Program-made: the position numbers and the translations under genes
Part shown: positions 24,523 to 33,867 of the stretch, in pieces
Position numbering within the stretch: the first letter of the stretch is position 1
Layout of the letters: every line of letters begins with the position of its first letter
Notes under the pieces: generated by a model
What the model was told of the DNA's origin: nothing
Database searches by the model: none
The model's input: the letters and a program-made list of their open reading frames with translations, nothing else
NCBI GenBank assembly: GCA_963816535.1
Contig: CAWFKW010000006.1
Coordinates: forward strand, 62,001-126,000
Direction of reading: 5' to 3'
Length of the DNA stretch: 64,000 nucleotides
From: CAWFKW01 sp963816535
GTDB taxonomy: Bacteria > Bacteroidota > Ignavibacteria > Tepidaquicellales > OLB5

Positions 24523-26409
24523 ATGCAGAGATCTAAACTTTTTGTTTCATCACTCGCGTTGTTCATTATAGTTCTGTTTGCCGGCAGTACATTTGCGCAG
24601 AACGAGAACCCCGCGTTTGTTCCAAACGCCCCCTTTAAGGTAGGTTTCCCGATTCCGTACTCGCCTGTTCCTCCGGCGGATACTGTTCAGGGTCATTGGA
24701 GCTCGCTCGCTCCCTACGCCTTCCTCGATTATGGCGTGTTCATTTACAACTGGCCGGATAGCAACGGAATATATGTTGGCGGCGGAAGCGATGCCAGCGG
24801 CGTGTTAACCGCTAATTTTTATTTCTACAACATTGCCTCCAACACGTATTCACCAAGGCAGCCTTTACCGGCAACATGCTGCCTGAACAAAATGGTTAAA
24901 ATAAAACAGAAACTTTACGTAACATCTACGGTAAACAATTTTTCAGCGCCCAGCGGAGCTACATATGAATATACGCCGGGTACCGGTTGGGTTACAAAAG
25001 CAACTATGAACGCGCCTCTCTGTCATGAGAGCGGTATATTTGTTTACAACGATAGCTTATTGTTCTGCGTTGGCGGAGCTACTTCCGGATTCAGCGGCTA
25101 TCTTAACACAGTTAGATATTTTAACCCGTCCAACAATACCTGGACAACGTGTCCCTCTACTTATCCGATTCAGGTCGACCTAACACAGGGCGAATGTATC
25201 GGCAACCAGGTAGTAATGTTTGCAGGTTACAACGGCGCCGGCGTAAGCAGCGTATACAGAGGCACAGTTATTCCGGGAGCCACAATGGACGTTCAGTGGA
25301 GGCTTGAAGGAGTTATTCCTCCGAATCCCACAGGCGGCGCTCCCTACAGGGAATGCACCGGAATTTGGGGCAACTACATGCTTGTTGGTCCCGCCCAGTC
25401 AATCGCTGGCGGCGTCGAAGGTATGTTATTGGGTTTCAATATAGTTGATAGCACATACAGAAGGTTCTTACCTGACATGAATCCTGCTGCAGGAAATATG
25501 CATGGAATTGGAGTTCAAACCTCTCCTGCGGACAGTGTTCGTTTATATACAATCGGCGGTTACACTGCTGCGGCTTCAGGCACCAACGAATTTTCGAAAT
25601 ACGCTTTTGGCGCGCCGGCTCCATCAGGAGTTTGCGAACAGTTTGAAGGCGCTACATTCCCGCCGGCAGGATGGACGATGACCGCAGGTTTATGGTCGCG
25701 TTATAACGTCAGCGGTTACTGCGAAGGCGCATGGTCAGCCCAGGCGAACTTCTACGGTGTCTCTTCAGGTACTTTTGATCTGAACACGCTCACGTTTGGC
25801 GCAACAGCGCCCGGCGATTCGCTCCTGTTCCAGGATGCTTACGCATCATTTTCAGGTGAAAATGATCAGCTTCAGATTATGACCTCATCAGATGGCGGTT
25901 CCACTTATACTCAGCTCGTTCTGTTGAATGGAGGTACAAACGGAGAATTAGTTACAGCTCCGCCTCAGACCGCTATTTTTGTTCCGACTTGCACGCAATG
26001 GAAATGGCAGCGCATGGCTCTGCCTGCAGGCACAAACAAGATCAGGTTTAACGGTATCTCAGCTTTCGGAAACCAGCTGTATATTGACAGCACCTGTATA
26101 AAATTCCATATAGTTGGAATTGCTAACAACAATACGGGCGTGCCGAAAATTTACTCACTGTCGCAGAACTATCCTAATCCGTTTAACCCGTCGACCGACA
26201 TAAGGTTCGCTTTACCGAAAGCCGGCGTAGTTAAATTGGTTGTTTATGATATTCTGGGCAGGTTGGTTTCAACCCCTGTTAATGAATTTAAACAGGCCGG
26301 AAACTATACAATTAATTTCAACGCTGCGAATCTTGCAAGCGGAGTATATTTCTACAGGATTACAGCAAATGACTTTGTGGAAACGAAGAAAATGCTTCTT
26401 GTGAAATAA
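24523..26409 (+). CDS. Secreted Kelch-type propeller protein with choice-of-anchor-J domain and T9SS sorting domain
   Basis: The 628-residue protein has a signal peptide (to about AQN at residue 27) and Kelch-like blades through residues 50-365 with GG motifs (YVGGGSDASG, FCVGGATSGFSGYL, YTIGGYTAAA). A jelly-roll domain follows at about residues 370-535 (CEQFEGATFPPAGWTM... of the cleaved-adhesin/choice-of-anchor-J type), then a T9SS type A sorting domain (SLSQNYPNPFNPSTDIRF to KKMLLVK). It is expected at the cell surface. It has the best promoter in the window, a clear ribosome site and a strong terminator. The 470-residue protein at 27531 shares the Kelch region but lacks the anchor-J domain. 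Confidence 0.88.
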   Translation: MQRSKLFVSSLALFIIVLFAGSTFAQNENPAFVPNAPFKVGFPIPYSPVPPADTVQGHWSSLAPYAFLDYGVFIYNWPDSNGIYVGGGSDASGVLTANFYFYNIASNTYSPRQPLPATCCLNKMVKIKQKLYVTSTVNNFSAPSGATYEYTPGTGWVTKATMNAPLCHESGIFVYNDSLLFCVGGATSGFSGYLNTVRYFNPSNNTWTTCPSTYPIQVDLTQGECIGNQVVMFAGYNGAGVSSVYRGTVIPGATMDVQWRLEGVIPPNPTGGAPYRECTGIWGNYMLVGPAQSIAGGVEGMLLGFNIVDSTYRRFLPDMNPAAGNMHGIGVQTSPADSVRLYTIGGYTAAASGTNEFSKYAFGAPAPSGVCEQFEGATFPPAGWTMTAGLWSRYNVSGYCEGAWSAQANFYGVSSGTFDLNTLTFGATAPGDSLLFQDAYASFSGENDQLQIMTSSDGGSTYTQLVLLNGGTNGELVTAPPQTAIFVPTCTQWKWQRMALPAGTNKIRFNGISAFGNQLYIDSTCIKFHIVGIANNNTGVPKIYSLSQNYPNPFNPSTDIRFALPKAGVVKLVVYDILGRLVSTPVNEFKQAGNYTINFNAANLASGVYFYRITANDFVETKKMLLVK

Positions 26410-26429
26410 ACTGCTTTATTTAAGATTTA

Positions 26430-26457
26430 AAAAGGGCGCTTATTGGCGCCCTTTTTT
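26430..26457. terminator. Bidirectional Rho-independent terminator
   Basis: AAAAGGGCGC and GCGCCCTTTT form a 10-bp stem with loop TTATTG, followed by TT, and preceded by As that become Us on the minus strand. It fits termination of both the cargo gene ending at 26409 and the convergent hydrolase ending at 26500. Confidence 0.85.
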
Positions 26458-26499
26458 ATTTAACTTAATGTACGTTGTTAGCCTGTCCCGGCAGAGTTT

Positions 26500-27336
26500 T
26501 CAGAGATTTGTCCCGAAGAACTTAATGACTCTTTCAATTGCAATTTCAAATGGTTTTGCGGTCCCGCCAAACGGATGAACCACGCCAAAAGTATGGCCGG
26601 CGTTTTCGATGAGCAGAAGTTCGGTTTTGGTCTTGTCGGAATTTTCATACAATTCCTCCGCCTCTCTGTATTTGACCGAAAGGTCCTCCTTCCCGTGAAT
26701 AATCAGCAGAGGGACATTGATTTTCGAAACAGCCTCTTTTATATCAAGCGATTCGGAATTTTTTTCAATGTCATCAAGCAATGTAATATTCAGGCGCATT
26801 ATCTGCCCTGTCCTCGAGTTTTCAATTTCAAGGAAACCATTTTTTCTCCATTTCTTCTTTGATTCTCTCCCATACCTGTCAAAGCTCGAAACCGAAGCAA
26901 GAGTTGCAGCGGCTTTTATCCGCGGGTCAGATGCCGCATACAGCAAAGCGGTTCCGCCGCCTCTTGAGTGGCCCATCAACCCAATCCTGTTCTCATCGGC
27001 ATTATAATTAGCGGCTCTTTTGCGAAAGAAATCAACAACCGCCTTCAGATCGTTTAGTTCCTGCGTAAATGTATTGGCGGCGAAATTTTCAGGTTTTGTA
27101 AACTCTGCCGGATTTTCTTTGGAAACGCCGTTCAACGAAAAGTTGAAGCTTACCGAACAGAATCCGGCCTCCGCCAGCTTTTCCATCATATACGGGAACC
27201 CGCCCCAGTCTTTGAATCCTTTAAACCCGTGGCAAAAAATTATTATTGGCAGGGCGCTATCGCTCCTATGGAACCGGCAGTCTATATCAATCTCCATTCC
27301 GGCTTCGTTTTTAATTTGAAGATTTATCTTTTCCAT
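26500..27336 (-). CDS. Alpha/beta hydrolase (dienelactone hydrolase/serine esterase-like)
   Basis: A 278-residue alpha/beta-hydrolase without a signal peptide. It has the oxyanion segment IFCHGFKGFKDWGGFP, the nucleophile elbow GHSRGGG (Ser near residue 144), an acid in IIHGKEDLSVK and the histidine in IENAGHTFG, giving a complete Ser-Asp-His triad in normal order. The substrate is unknown; relatives are annotated as esterases or peptidases. It lies between two Kelch cargo genes on the opposite strand and has its own Bacteroidetes-type promoter. Confidence 0.88.
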   Translation of the reverse strand: MEKINLQIKNEAGMEIDIDCRFHRSDSALPIIIFCHGFKGFKDWGGFPYMMEKLAEAGFCSVSFNFSLNGVSKENPAEFTKPENFAANTFTQELNDLKAVVDFFRKRAANYNADENRIGLMGHSRGGGTALLYAASDPRIKAAATLASVSSFDRYGRESKKKWRKNGFLEIENSRTGQIMRLNITLLDDIEKNSESLDIKEAVSKINVPLLIIHGKEDLSVKYREAEELYENSDKTKTELLLIENAGHTFGVVHPFGGTAKPFEIAIERVIKFFGTNL

Positions 27337-27362
27337 AAATAAGATAATTTACTGAATTCTCT

Positions 27363-27394
27363 CAAAATTAATGTTATCTTCGCCAAATTACAAA
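27363..27394 (-). promoter_or_regulatory. Bacteroidetes-type promoter of the alpha/beta hydrolase
   Basis: On the minus strand TTTG (27394-27391), exactly 20 bp, then TAATTTTG (27370-27363) match TTTG-N20-TAnnTTTG. The leader before the ATG at 27336 is about 20 nt. Confidence 0.65.
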
Positions 27395-27530
27395 CAATTA
27401 AGATGCGTTAATTCCCGTCTGAAAATGGGGCGCCCAAAACCCTGCAATAATTCATGCAATCATGATATTCAAGCAAAAATTATTTATATTTGAATATAGC
27501 TGAAGATTATTTCCAGTTTAATTACCGAAT

Positions 27531-28943
27531 ATGAATATTAAAAAAATTCTTGTTTTTTTAGTTTTTGCTCTTAATATTTTGGCTTATTCACAGAATAACC
27601 CGCTTTACATACGATGCCCACGGTTTGAAAATAAACACTGGCTTTTTTCAAAGGATGAATATGATACGCTAACCAATATGACGGGCAGCTGGACGTACGT
27701 TCAGCCTATGCAAAAATCGCTGATGGGCGTAACCTCTTATTACCGGGCAGATGTGAACAAAATCTTCATTTGCGGCGGCCTTGATTCGGGACTAATCGGG
27801 CAAACGGCATGCTATTATTATAACATTTCAAATAATACATACGAACTGAAGGACTCTCTTCCGGAAGGAAGATGGTCGGGGAACCTTCTGAGGGTGAGAG
27901 ATTCGCTTTATCTTGTCGGGTCAGTCGGCGCGAATTTCAACGTGCCTGACGGAAAAATTTTCAGGTATTCGATTAACACTGATTCATGGGTACAAAAAAG
28001 CCTGATGCCGACTCCCTATCTGATTGAAAGCGCTTCGTGCGTTTTTCAGGACAGCCTGATAATATGCGTAGGCGGCTCTTCCAGCGGATTCCAGCAAGCG
28101 ACTGCAATTATACGCACCTATGACCCGAAAAATGACGCCTGGGGTATTTCTCCTGCTGATTACCCCATAACTACAACAACAGCTCATGCAGAGTGTAATT
28201 CGGCAGATTCTACTATTGTGGTCCTCGGCGGCTACGGCGCGGTTATTAATGATGTAGTGTATAAGGGAAGATTTGATTTCCTTTTCGACTCGGTAAATTA
28301 TGGAACAATCTTTGTTACCTGGCGCAATCCCGATTTTTCTCCTTTCCCCGGCGGCGTGTACCGCGTAAGCGGCGGCAAATGGAACGATATGATGCTCTTC
28401 GGCCCGGGAATTCATGATACCACAACAATGGGACAGATATACGGCCTAAGGTATTTTGACGACACCACGAACTTGTTTCACTGGCTTCAGTTCCTGCCCG
28501 ATATTATCGATTCAAATGCAAACATACCGCAGATTGCCGTCGATCCGGGCCAGGATACTACCCACTTTTATTTTTTTGGGGGGACAAAGAACCTGAAGTT
28601 CACAAGCGCCGTTAAGGAGTTTACCGTTGTTGGGCAGCCAATTCCAATAGGAATTACTCCGGTTTCACATTTGGTTCCGAAGCGCTTTATGCTCTATCAA
28701 AATTATCCAAATCCTTTTAACCCCTCCACGGTCATCAAATTTCAAATTACCGGCAGCCAATTTGTGAAGCTTTCAGTTTATGATATATTAGGAAGAGAGG
28801 TTGCGGTTTTGATAAATGAGCGGCTAAGCGCCGGAACATACTCGGTTAACTGGAATGCCGGAAATTATGCCAGCGGGATCTACTTTTATACTCTTCTAAG
28901 CGGAGATTTCAGGGGGATCAAGAAGATGGTCCTGGTAAAATAA
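27531..28943 (+). CDS. Secreted Kelch-type propeller protein with T9SS sorting domain
   Basis: The 470-residue protein has a Sec signal peptide (MNIKKILVFLVFALNILAYSQ), Kelch-like blades through residues 45-375 (FICGGLDSGLIGQTACYYYN, ICVGGSSSGFQQATA, VVLGGYGAVINDVVY, FFGGTKNLKF), and the T9SS sorting domain from MLYQNYPNPFNPSTVIKF to KKMVLVK. It resembles the protein at 24523 blade for blade, so the two are probably paralogues. TATATTTG at 27485-27492 could be a -7 element, but no good -33 lies 20 bp upstream. It converges on the M20 amidohydrolase. Confidence 0.85.
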   Translation: MNIKKILVFLVFALNILAYSQNNPLYIRCPRFENKHWLFSKDEYDTLTNMTGSWTYVQPMQKSLMGVTSYYRADVNKIFICGGLDSGLIGQTACYYYNISNNTYELKDSLPEGRWSGNLLRVRDSLYLVGSVGANFNVPDGKIFRYSINTDSWVQKSLMPTPYLIESASCVFQDSLIICVGGSSSGFQQATAIIRTYDPKNDAWGISPADYPITTTTAHAECNSADSTIVVLGGYGAVINDVVYKGRFDFLFDSVNYGTIFVTWRNPDFSPFPGGVYRVSGGKWNDMMLFGPGIHDTTTMGQIYGLRYFDDTTNLFHWLQFLPDIIDSNANIPQIAVDPGQDTTHFYFFGGTKNLKFTSAVKEFTVVGQPIPIGITPVSHLVPKRFMLYQNYPNPFNPSTVIKFQITGSQFVKLSVYDILGREVAVLINERLSAGTYSVNWNAGNYASGIYFYTLLSGDFRGIKKMVLVK

Positions 28944-28968
28944 GGAAGTTAAACCTGCTGGATTATCT

Positions 28969-30147
28969 CTACCTGTTTTTCAGGTAATCCCAGGCAAGGT
29001 AAGCCAGGAACGCTGCCCCTGCGGGGAGAGCCGATTCGTCGATATTAATCGCAGGGGTATGTATATCAGAAGTGTTCCCTACTCCAATCCTGTAAAACGT
29101 GCCGGGGGCTTTTTTGAGATAATATGCAAAATCCTCGGCTCCCATTATCCTTTCAGCCTTAAATACGTTTTTCGCCCCAGAAAATTCCTTTGCCGATCTT
29201 TCAGCAAATTCCGTAAGCTTATCATCGTTAACAAGCTCCGGGTATCCGGGCGCTATATCAAATCTGAATTTCGCGCCTGAAGAAATAGTAATTCCTTTCA
29301 AAGTTCTTTCTATCAGCTTAAGAGATTTCTTCCGCAGCTTTTCATTCAGGGTCCTTATAGTGCCGGATAATTTTACTTCCGACGGGATAATATTCGTCGC
29401 CGTTCCGCCTTCTATCTTGCCTATAGTAATTACTATTGGGTCGTACGGGTTTGTATTTCTTGATACTATGGTTTGCAGCGCCATTATTACCTGTGAAGCT
29501 ATTACAATTGGGTCAACAGACGCATGCGGCTTGGCTCCGTGCGCCTGTTTGCCGTATATAGTTATATACAGCTCATCCTGCGATGCAAAAGTTACGCCAG
29601 GGCAGAATCCGAGGCTTCCGGCTGGTTTACCAACTATCACGTGCTGACCGAATATAGCGTTCACTTTCGGATTTTCAAGCGCGCCTTCCTTTATCATTAT
29701 TGAAGCGCCTCCGGGGTTCTTTTCTTCGGCAGGCTGGAATATCAGCTTAACCGAACCATTCAGCTCCTCCTTCAGGTCGTTTAATATCAGCGCGGCGCCG
29801 TATAACATTGAAGTATGCGCGTCATGCCCGCACGCATGCATAACCCCTTCGTTCTTTGAAGCAAAAGCCAGTCCGGTATTTTCCAGTATTGGAAGCGCGT
29901 CCATATCCGCTCTTAACCCGACGCATTTACCGTTTTTACCTGTTCCTTTAATTACGCCAACCACTCCTGTTTTTGCTATCCTGTTTAAGGAATTTAGCTT
30001 CAAAGGTTTCAGCTTGCTGTAAACAAGATTAGATGTTTCAAATTCCTGAAATGAAAGTTCAGGATTCGCGTGAATCTTCCTCCTCAGGTCTATTATTCCT
30101 GCTGTATATTTTTTTGATAATGTATTTATTTTGCTTTTAATATTCAT
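28969..30147 (-). CDS. M20 family amidohydrolase (hippurate/N-acyl-amino-acid hydrolase type)
   Basis: M20D metallopeptidases remove acyl groups from amino acids or indole conjugates. The 392-residue protein has LRADMDALPI near residue 79, the metal-binding HACGHDAHTSML near 106 (Cys and His ligands), QPAEEKNPGGASIMI with the catalytic Glu, a dimerisation domain (residues 190-305) with IKIEGGTATNIIPSE-like residues, and MGAEDFAYYL with a late HTPAIN. No signal peptide. The real substrate is unknown. It is the last minus-strand gene of the polysaccharide-locus run, 23 bp after the outer-membrane barrel gene, possibly by chance. Confidence 0.93.
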   Translation of the reverse strand: MNIKSKINTLSKKYTAGIIDLRRKIHANPELSFQEFETSNLVYSKLKPLKLNSLNRIAKTGVVGVIKGTGKNGKCVGLRADMDALPILENTGLAFASKNEGVMHACGHDAHTSMLYGAALILNDLKEELNGSVKLIFQPAEEKNPGGASIMIKEGALENPKVNAIFGQHVIVGKPAGSLGFCPGVTFASQDELYITIYGKQAHGAKPHASVDPIVIASQVIMALQTIVSRNTNPYDPIVITIGKIEGGTATNIIPSEVKLSGTIRTLNEKLRKKSLKLIERTLKGITISSGAKFRFDIAPGYPELVNDDKLTEFAERSAKEFSGAKNVFKAERIMGAEDFAYYLKKAPGTFYRIGVGNTSDIHTPAINIDESALPAGAAFLAYLAWDYLKNR

Positions 30148-30170
30148 ATAGAGCGGGTATCCCCGTGATA

Positions 30171-31883
30171 TTAATAATCTACCCTGAAGCTTCCGATGAA
30201 AATGTTATCAGCCTGTTTTGTTGAATTAAACACATTGTCAATATTCTGGCGCTGTACCTTCACTGATATGTAATATTGTCTTATCGGCTGCCATGTAAAT
30301 TCGGCTATAATTATACTTCTGTTTACGCGGTTTCCTTCAAGGAAAATATTTTCATGTTCCGTATCGCCTGCGCCGTAAAGCAGGTTTGAGCCCGCATTAA
30401 ATACAACTCTCCCAAGACTGTCCAGAATATTCTCGCCTGAACGCTGCAGCTTCAGCGTAACTGCAAGGTTAAGCCGGCTGTTAAAATCATATGATAACTT
30501 AAAAGCGTGTTCATCCGAGTTTGGCATCAGAGCCGCGCCCAAAGGCTGGTTCCAGTTTGAATATGAGTTGTTGATCTCCCTGTGAGAGTATACAAACGGG
30601 CCAATGCGCGTATATTCATAAACAAAGCTCAGGTTCTTAACAACAAAAGCGTCCTGCCAGTTAAAGCCGCCCTGGAAGCCGAACTTATTATCATTGCTTT
30701 GCACGCCCGATTTACCCAGCGTTCCAAAGTTCAGGTCATCTATAAGCCATGTGCCCTGCAGCGATAATTTCTTTACAGGGAACAACTGGAAATCAATCCC
30801 TATCAAAGTGTTATTTGAATTCTTACCCGGCAGTTCTGTATTCAGGTCGGCAGAAGTGAGAAAACTAAGCGGGTTCAAAAATGCAAAATTAACGGGGATA
30901 TTGCTGTAAAGAAGCATTTCTGTAAATGCGAATTTGAAAACGTTATTAAACAACGGCCCGACTTCAAACCTGTGCATAACAAGATACTTAGCATCAAGCT
31001 GCTTTCCCGTTGAATCGGCGCCCACTATGCTGGAATGGAAAAAACTGTATCTTATTTTCTTGTAATTGATATCAAGCTTAATAAAGTCGAATGGCGCTGA
31101 ATTGGTATTAGAGAGCAGAAGATTATCCAGGTAGCCTGTTCCCATTTTCAGAGCTTCTCTTCCTGCGGTCAGCGAAAGCCAGTCCGATGAAGTTGAGTAT
31201 CTTAAATATCCCTCGAACGAATCAAATGACTTGCCGCCTTCGCTTACAAATTTACGGGTAGACGCCAGTATCGGGTCGAAGCTGGCGGCGAAGGGCACAT
31301 CCTGCTCAGTACCGCTTATCCTTGCGCCGTTAGAAAGCCTCAGATAATATCCAACTGAATTAAAAAGCGTTCCCCTGATCCTTGAGCCAATTTGCAGGAG
31401 CCCAACGTGCGGCTTGCCATACGAATCGCCGTTTGCGCCCATATATCTTAATTCGCCCATCGCATCCCAGAAGAAAGATGTATTTGAATCTGCCTTTGCG
31501 TAAAGGTACTTCTGTTTCTTATCGCGGAAGATATCGGAAAATTTCAAATCTGAAAAGAATGATGAATTAGTTTTCGGCTCAATTACGTGGTTTATGTCGT
31601 ATGAATATTCTATGAAATAATCATCTAGAAACTTTTTGTCCGTACGTGAGAGTTTCAGGCTGTTTGCCTTAATTTCAACAAGGTACTTCGCTATTTCCCT
31701 TCTTGAAATAGGCGCCATTGATGACGAATAGCCAAAAATAACTTTATTTGTCAGCATCCTGTCAAGGAAATCATATACCTTGTTGGAGGGCGCCACCATT
31801 TCAACCTGCGCGAGCGCCTCTGAGCCGCTGAACAAAACAATGAAAAATAAAATAAATAAAGAGACGGCGTAATTTTTTCTCAT
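30171..31883 (-). CDS. Outer-membrane beta-barrel protein, Wzi/capsule-assembly-like
   Basis: The 570-residue protein has a signal peptide (hydrophobic core after MRKNY, cleavage after ALAQ) and a helical N-terminal module (VYDFLDRMLTNKVIFGYSS, PISRREIAKYLVEI) like that of Wzi-type capsule-assembly proteins. A long run of amphipathic aromatic-rich beta strands ending in FIGSFRVDY fits an outer-membrane barrel with a terminal aromatic residue. Wzi binds and organises surface polysaccharide, which suits its place directly after the polysaccharide genes. The assignment rests on architecture rather than a close motif match. Confidence 0.65.
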   Translation of the reverse strand: MRKNYAVSLFILFFIVLFSGSEALAQVEMVAPSNKVYDFLDRMLTNKVIFGYSSSMAPISRREIAKYLVEIKANSLKLSRTDKKFLDDYFIEYSYDINHVIEPKTNSSFFSDLKFSDIFRDKKQKYLYAKADSNTSFFWDAMGELRYMGANGDSYGKPHVGLLQIGSRIRGTLFNSVGYYLRLSNGARISGTEQDVPFAASFDPILASTRKFVSEGGKSFDSFEGYLRYSTSSDWLSLTAGREALKMGTGYLDNLLLSNTNSAPFDFIKLDINYKKIRYSFFHSSIVGADSTGKQLDAKYLVMHRFEVGPLFNNVFKFAFTEMLLYSNIPVNFAFLNPLSFLTSADLNTELPGKNSNNTLIGIDFQLFPVKKLSLQGTWLIDDLNFGTLGKSGVQSNDNKFGFQGGFNWQDAFVVKNLSFVYEYTRIGPFVYSHREINNSYSNWNQPLGAALMPNSDEHAFKLSYDFNSRLNLAVTLKLQRSGENILDSLGRVVFNAGSNLLYGAGDTEHENIFLEGNRVNRSIIIAEFTWQPIRQYYISVKVQRQNIDNVFNSTKQADNIFIGSFRVDY

Positions 31884-31914
31884 AAAATTATTTTTTGGCG
31901 GTTAATGAAGAAAT

Positions 31915-32493
31915 TCAATTTAGTTTTTTGAATCTTTCTCTGAGCTCCAGTATCACGTAATGGAAAATTATCGAATGGATGCTCTCGGCGGTGCACATAT
32001 CGTTTAATACAACGTTCACAGAATGATGCGCCATCTTTTTGAGCTTGCCGCCGTCATAACCTGTGATGCCGATAGTCGTGATCCCGTTTTTGTTTGCCCA
32101 TTCGATTGCTGAGATTATGTTCGGACTGTTCCCTGATCCGCTTATAGCGATCAGGTAGTCGCCCGGCTTGGCGAACGTGCGAAGCTGCTGTTCAAAAATA
32201 CTATCGTAACCCTCGTCATTGCCCTGGGCAGTAATAAAAGGCAGGTTATCGGTAAGGCTGAGAGCTTTTAGCCTGCGCGACTGGTCCTTGCTTGACCTTG
32301 TGCCCTTGGCGAGGTCCTGCGCAAGGTGTGATGCGTTAGCTGCGCTCCCGCCATTACCTATTACGAATACAAATTTGTCGTTTTTGTACGCATCTACAAG
32401 GATATCAAGAAATTTATCGATTTCTTCAGTATCTGCCGAATCCAGCGTTCTGTTTATTAAGCCCTTATAATTGTTAAAATCCATTATTATCAA
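31915..32493 (-). CDS. SIS-domain sugar isomerase (GmhA/sedoheptulose-7-phosphate isomerase-like)
   Basis: This 192-residue SIS protein has the signature VIGNGGSAANASHLAQDLAKG near residue 43, AISGSGNSPNIISAI near 115 and ITGYDGGKLKKMAHHSV, which are phosphosugar-binding loops. GmhA converts sedoheptulose 7-phosphate to manno-heptose 7-phosphate. The HddA-like kinase encoded two genes upstream makes a heptose role likely. DiaA-type DNA-replication regulators are an alternative for isolated SIS proteins, but the context argues against this. Confidence 0.82.
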   Translation of the reverse strand: MIIMDFNNYKGLINRTLDSADTEEIDKFLDILVDAYKNDKFVFVIGNGGSAANASHLAQDLAKGTRSSKDQSRRLKALSLTDNLPFITAQGNDEGYDSIFEQQLRTFAKPGDYLIAISGSGNSPNIISAIEWANKNGITTIGITGYDGGKLKKMAHHSVNVVLNDMCTAESIHSIIFHYVILELRERFKKLN

Positions 32494-32581
32494 AATATAG
32501 TTTAATTTAAAATGAACACAATAATCATAATAATTATTGTATATCTCAATGTAAAAATGGTCTGTGGTTTAGGATGGTTAA

Positions 32582-33703
32582 TTATTCAGATTTCGACGAT
32601 TTCCTGACAACATTAAGGTTTTTCATCGTCTTGTTTGCATAATCAAGTATGTCGTCAATATCTGTTTGGGCTTTGAGGTAATTTACATATTCCTTAACGC
32701 TGTCCTGGGCCGTTCTCTTTGGGCTCCAGCCCAGCGTTTTGAGTTTCGATATATCCGAACACGCGTTCCTTGTATCGCCGAAGCGGTATTCGCCCGTAAT
32801 TAATGGTTTAATATTTTCCTTGCCGAATTCTGCCGCAACAATTTCCGCAAACTCTTTAACTGAATAACCTTTCCCGCCGCCCACGCAAAATGCCTGGTAA
32901 TTTGTGCGGTCATCGGTCATCGCAAGAATATTTGCGTCAACCACGTCATGCACGTTTACAAAGTCGCGCATCATCATGCCGTCTTCATAAACAACGGGCG
33001 GTTTATCGAAATAATAGCTGAGCGAAAATATCCTGCAGGCGCCGCTGTACATGTTGTAAAACGACTGCCTTGAACCCTGAACAATCGAGTATCTCATTGC
33101 AACGCTGGGGATATTATATCTTTCGCCAAAGTTAAGCGCCATAAGCTCCTGCGAGTATTTGGATATTGCATATTGATTTGGAGGCGCCGCATACGTTTCG
33201 GGAGTCCATTGCCATTCAAGAGGTTCTCCCTTTTCATCCAAAAAATTCCATATTCCCTTTTCAAGCTGTAGGTTTGACCTGCGCTTGGGATAATAGAATT
33301 TACCATCAACCGATTTATATATTCCCTCGCCGTTAACAAACTGCGACGAAGCGACAATGATCTTCTTTATGTCAAGTTTTTCCGCAACGGCAATTTCATA
33401 AATAAGCGCAGTGCTAACCGAGTTTACGTGGAAGAATGTAGAGAAGTCCGGCAGGTAATCCTGGTATGCGGCAAGATGGAAAACGTAGCTCGCGTCTTTA
33501 AGAGCGCTGCGAACTGTTTCTTTATCGCGAACGTCGCCTAATATAAACTCAGCTTCCTTTGGAATGTAGCTGGGCTTCCCTTTCAGATGAACCGGTTTTT
33601 GAAGATTATCGAGGATCCTCACGTCATATCCCAGACTTAGAAGCCTGTCGACTGTATGCGAGCCTATAAATCCTGCCCCGCCCGTAACTAATGCTAATGC
33701 CAT
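32582..33703 (-). CDS. NAD-dependent nucleotide-sugar epimerase/dehydratase (SDR)
   Basis: An extended short-chain dehydrogenase of 373 residues. It has the NAD-binding TGGAGFIGSHTVDRL at the start, ILDNLQKPV and GDVRDKETV, VFHLAAYQD near residue 74, a serine motif in VASSQF and the catalytic YAISK near residue 183 (YxxxK). The order is that of UDP-glucose 4-epimerase relatives, so it should remodel a nucleotide sugar, possibly the heptose or the uronic acid made by this locus. It has an insert of about 30 residues before the YxxxK motif and a basic tail. Its exact substrate is not predictable. Confidence 0.85.
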   Translation of the reverse strand: MALALVTGGAGFIGSHTVDRLLSLGYDVRILDNLQKPVHLKGKPSYIPKEAEFILGDVRDKETVRSALKDASYVFHLAAYQDYLPDFSTFFHVNSVSTALIYEIAVAEKLDIKKIIVASSQFVNGEGIYKSVDGKFYYPKRRSNLQLEKGIWNFLDEKGEPLEWQWTPETYAAPPNQYAISKYSQELMALNFGERYNIPSVAMRYSIVQGSRQSFYNMYSGACRIFSLSYYFDKPPVVYEDGMMMRDFVNVHDVVDANILAMTDDRTNYQAFCVGGGKGYSVKEFAEIVAAEFGKENIKPLITGEYRFGDTRNACSDISKLKTLGWSPKRTAQDSVKEYVNYLKAQTDIDDILDYANKTMKNLNVVRKSSKSE

Positions 33704-33867
33704 TTATTTAATGTATTTTCTGCTTATTTATATCGTTTTTCGTACGGGACGCATCTCTAAAGTGATATTCGAAAGCAAATTAATTGAAATAGTAAGAGAA
33801 AATTTTAACATTATATTATCCAAAGATGCGTCCCCTGCATATTACGAATCTTTACAAATCTTATTAA

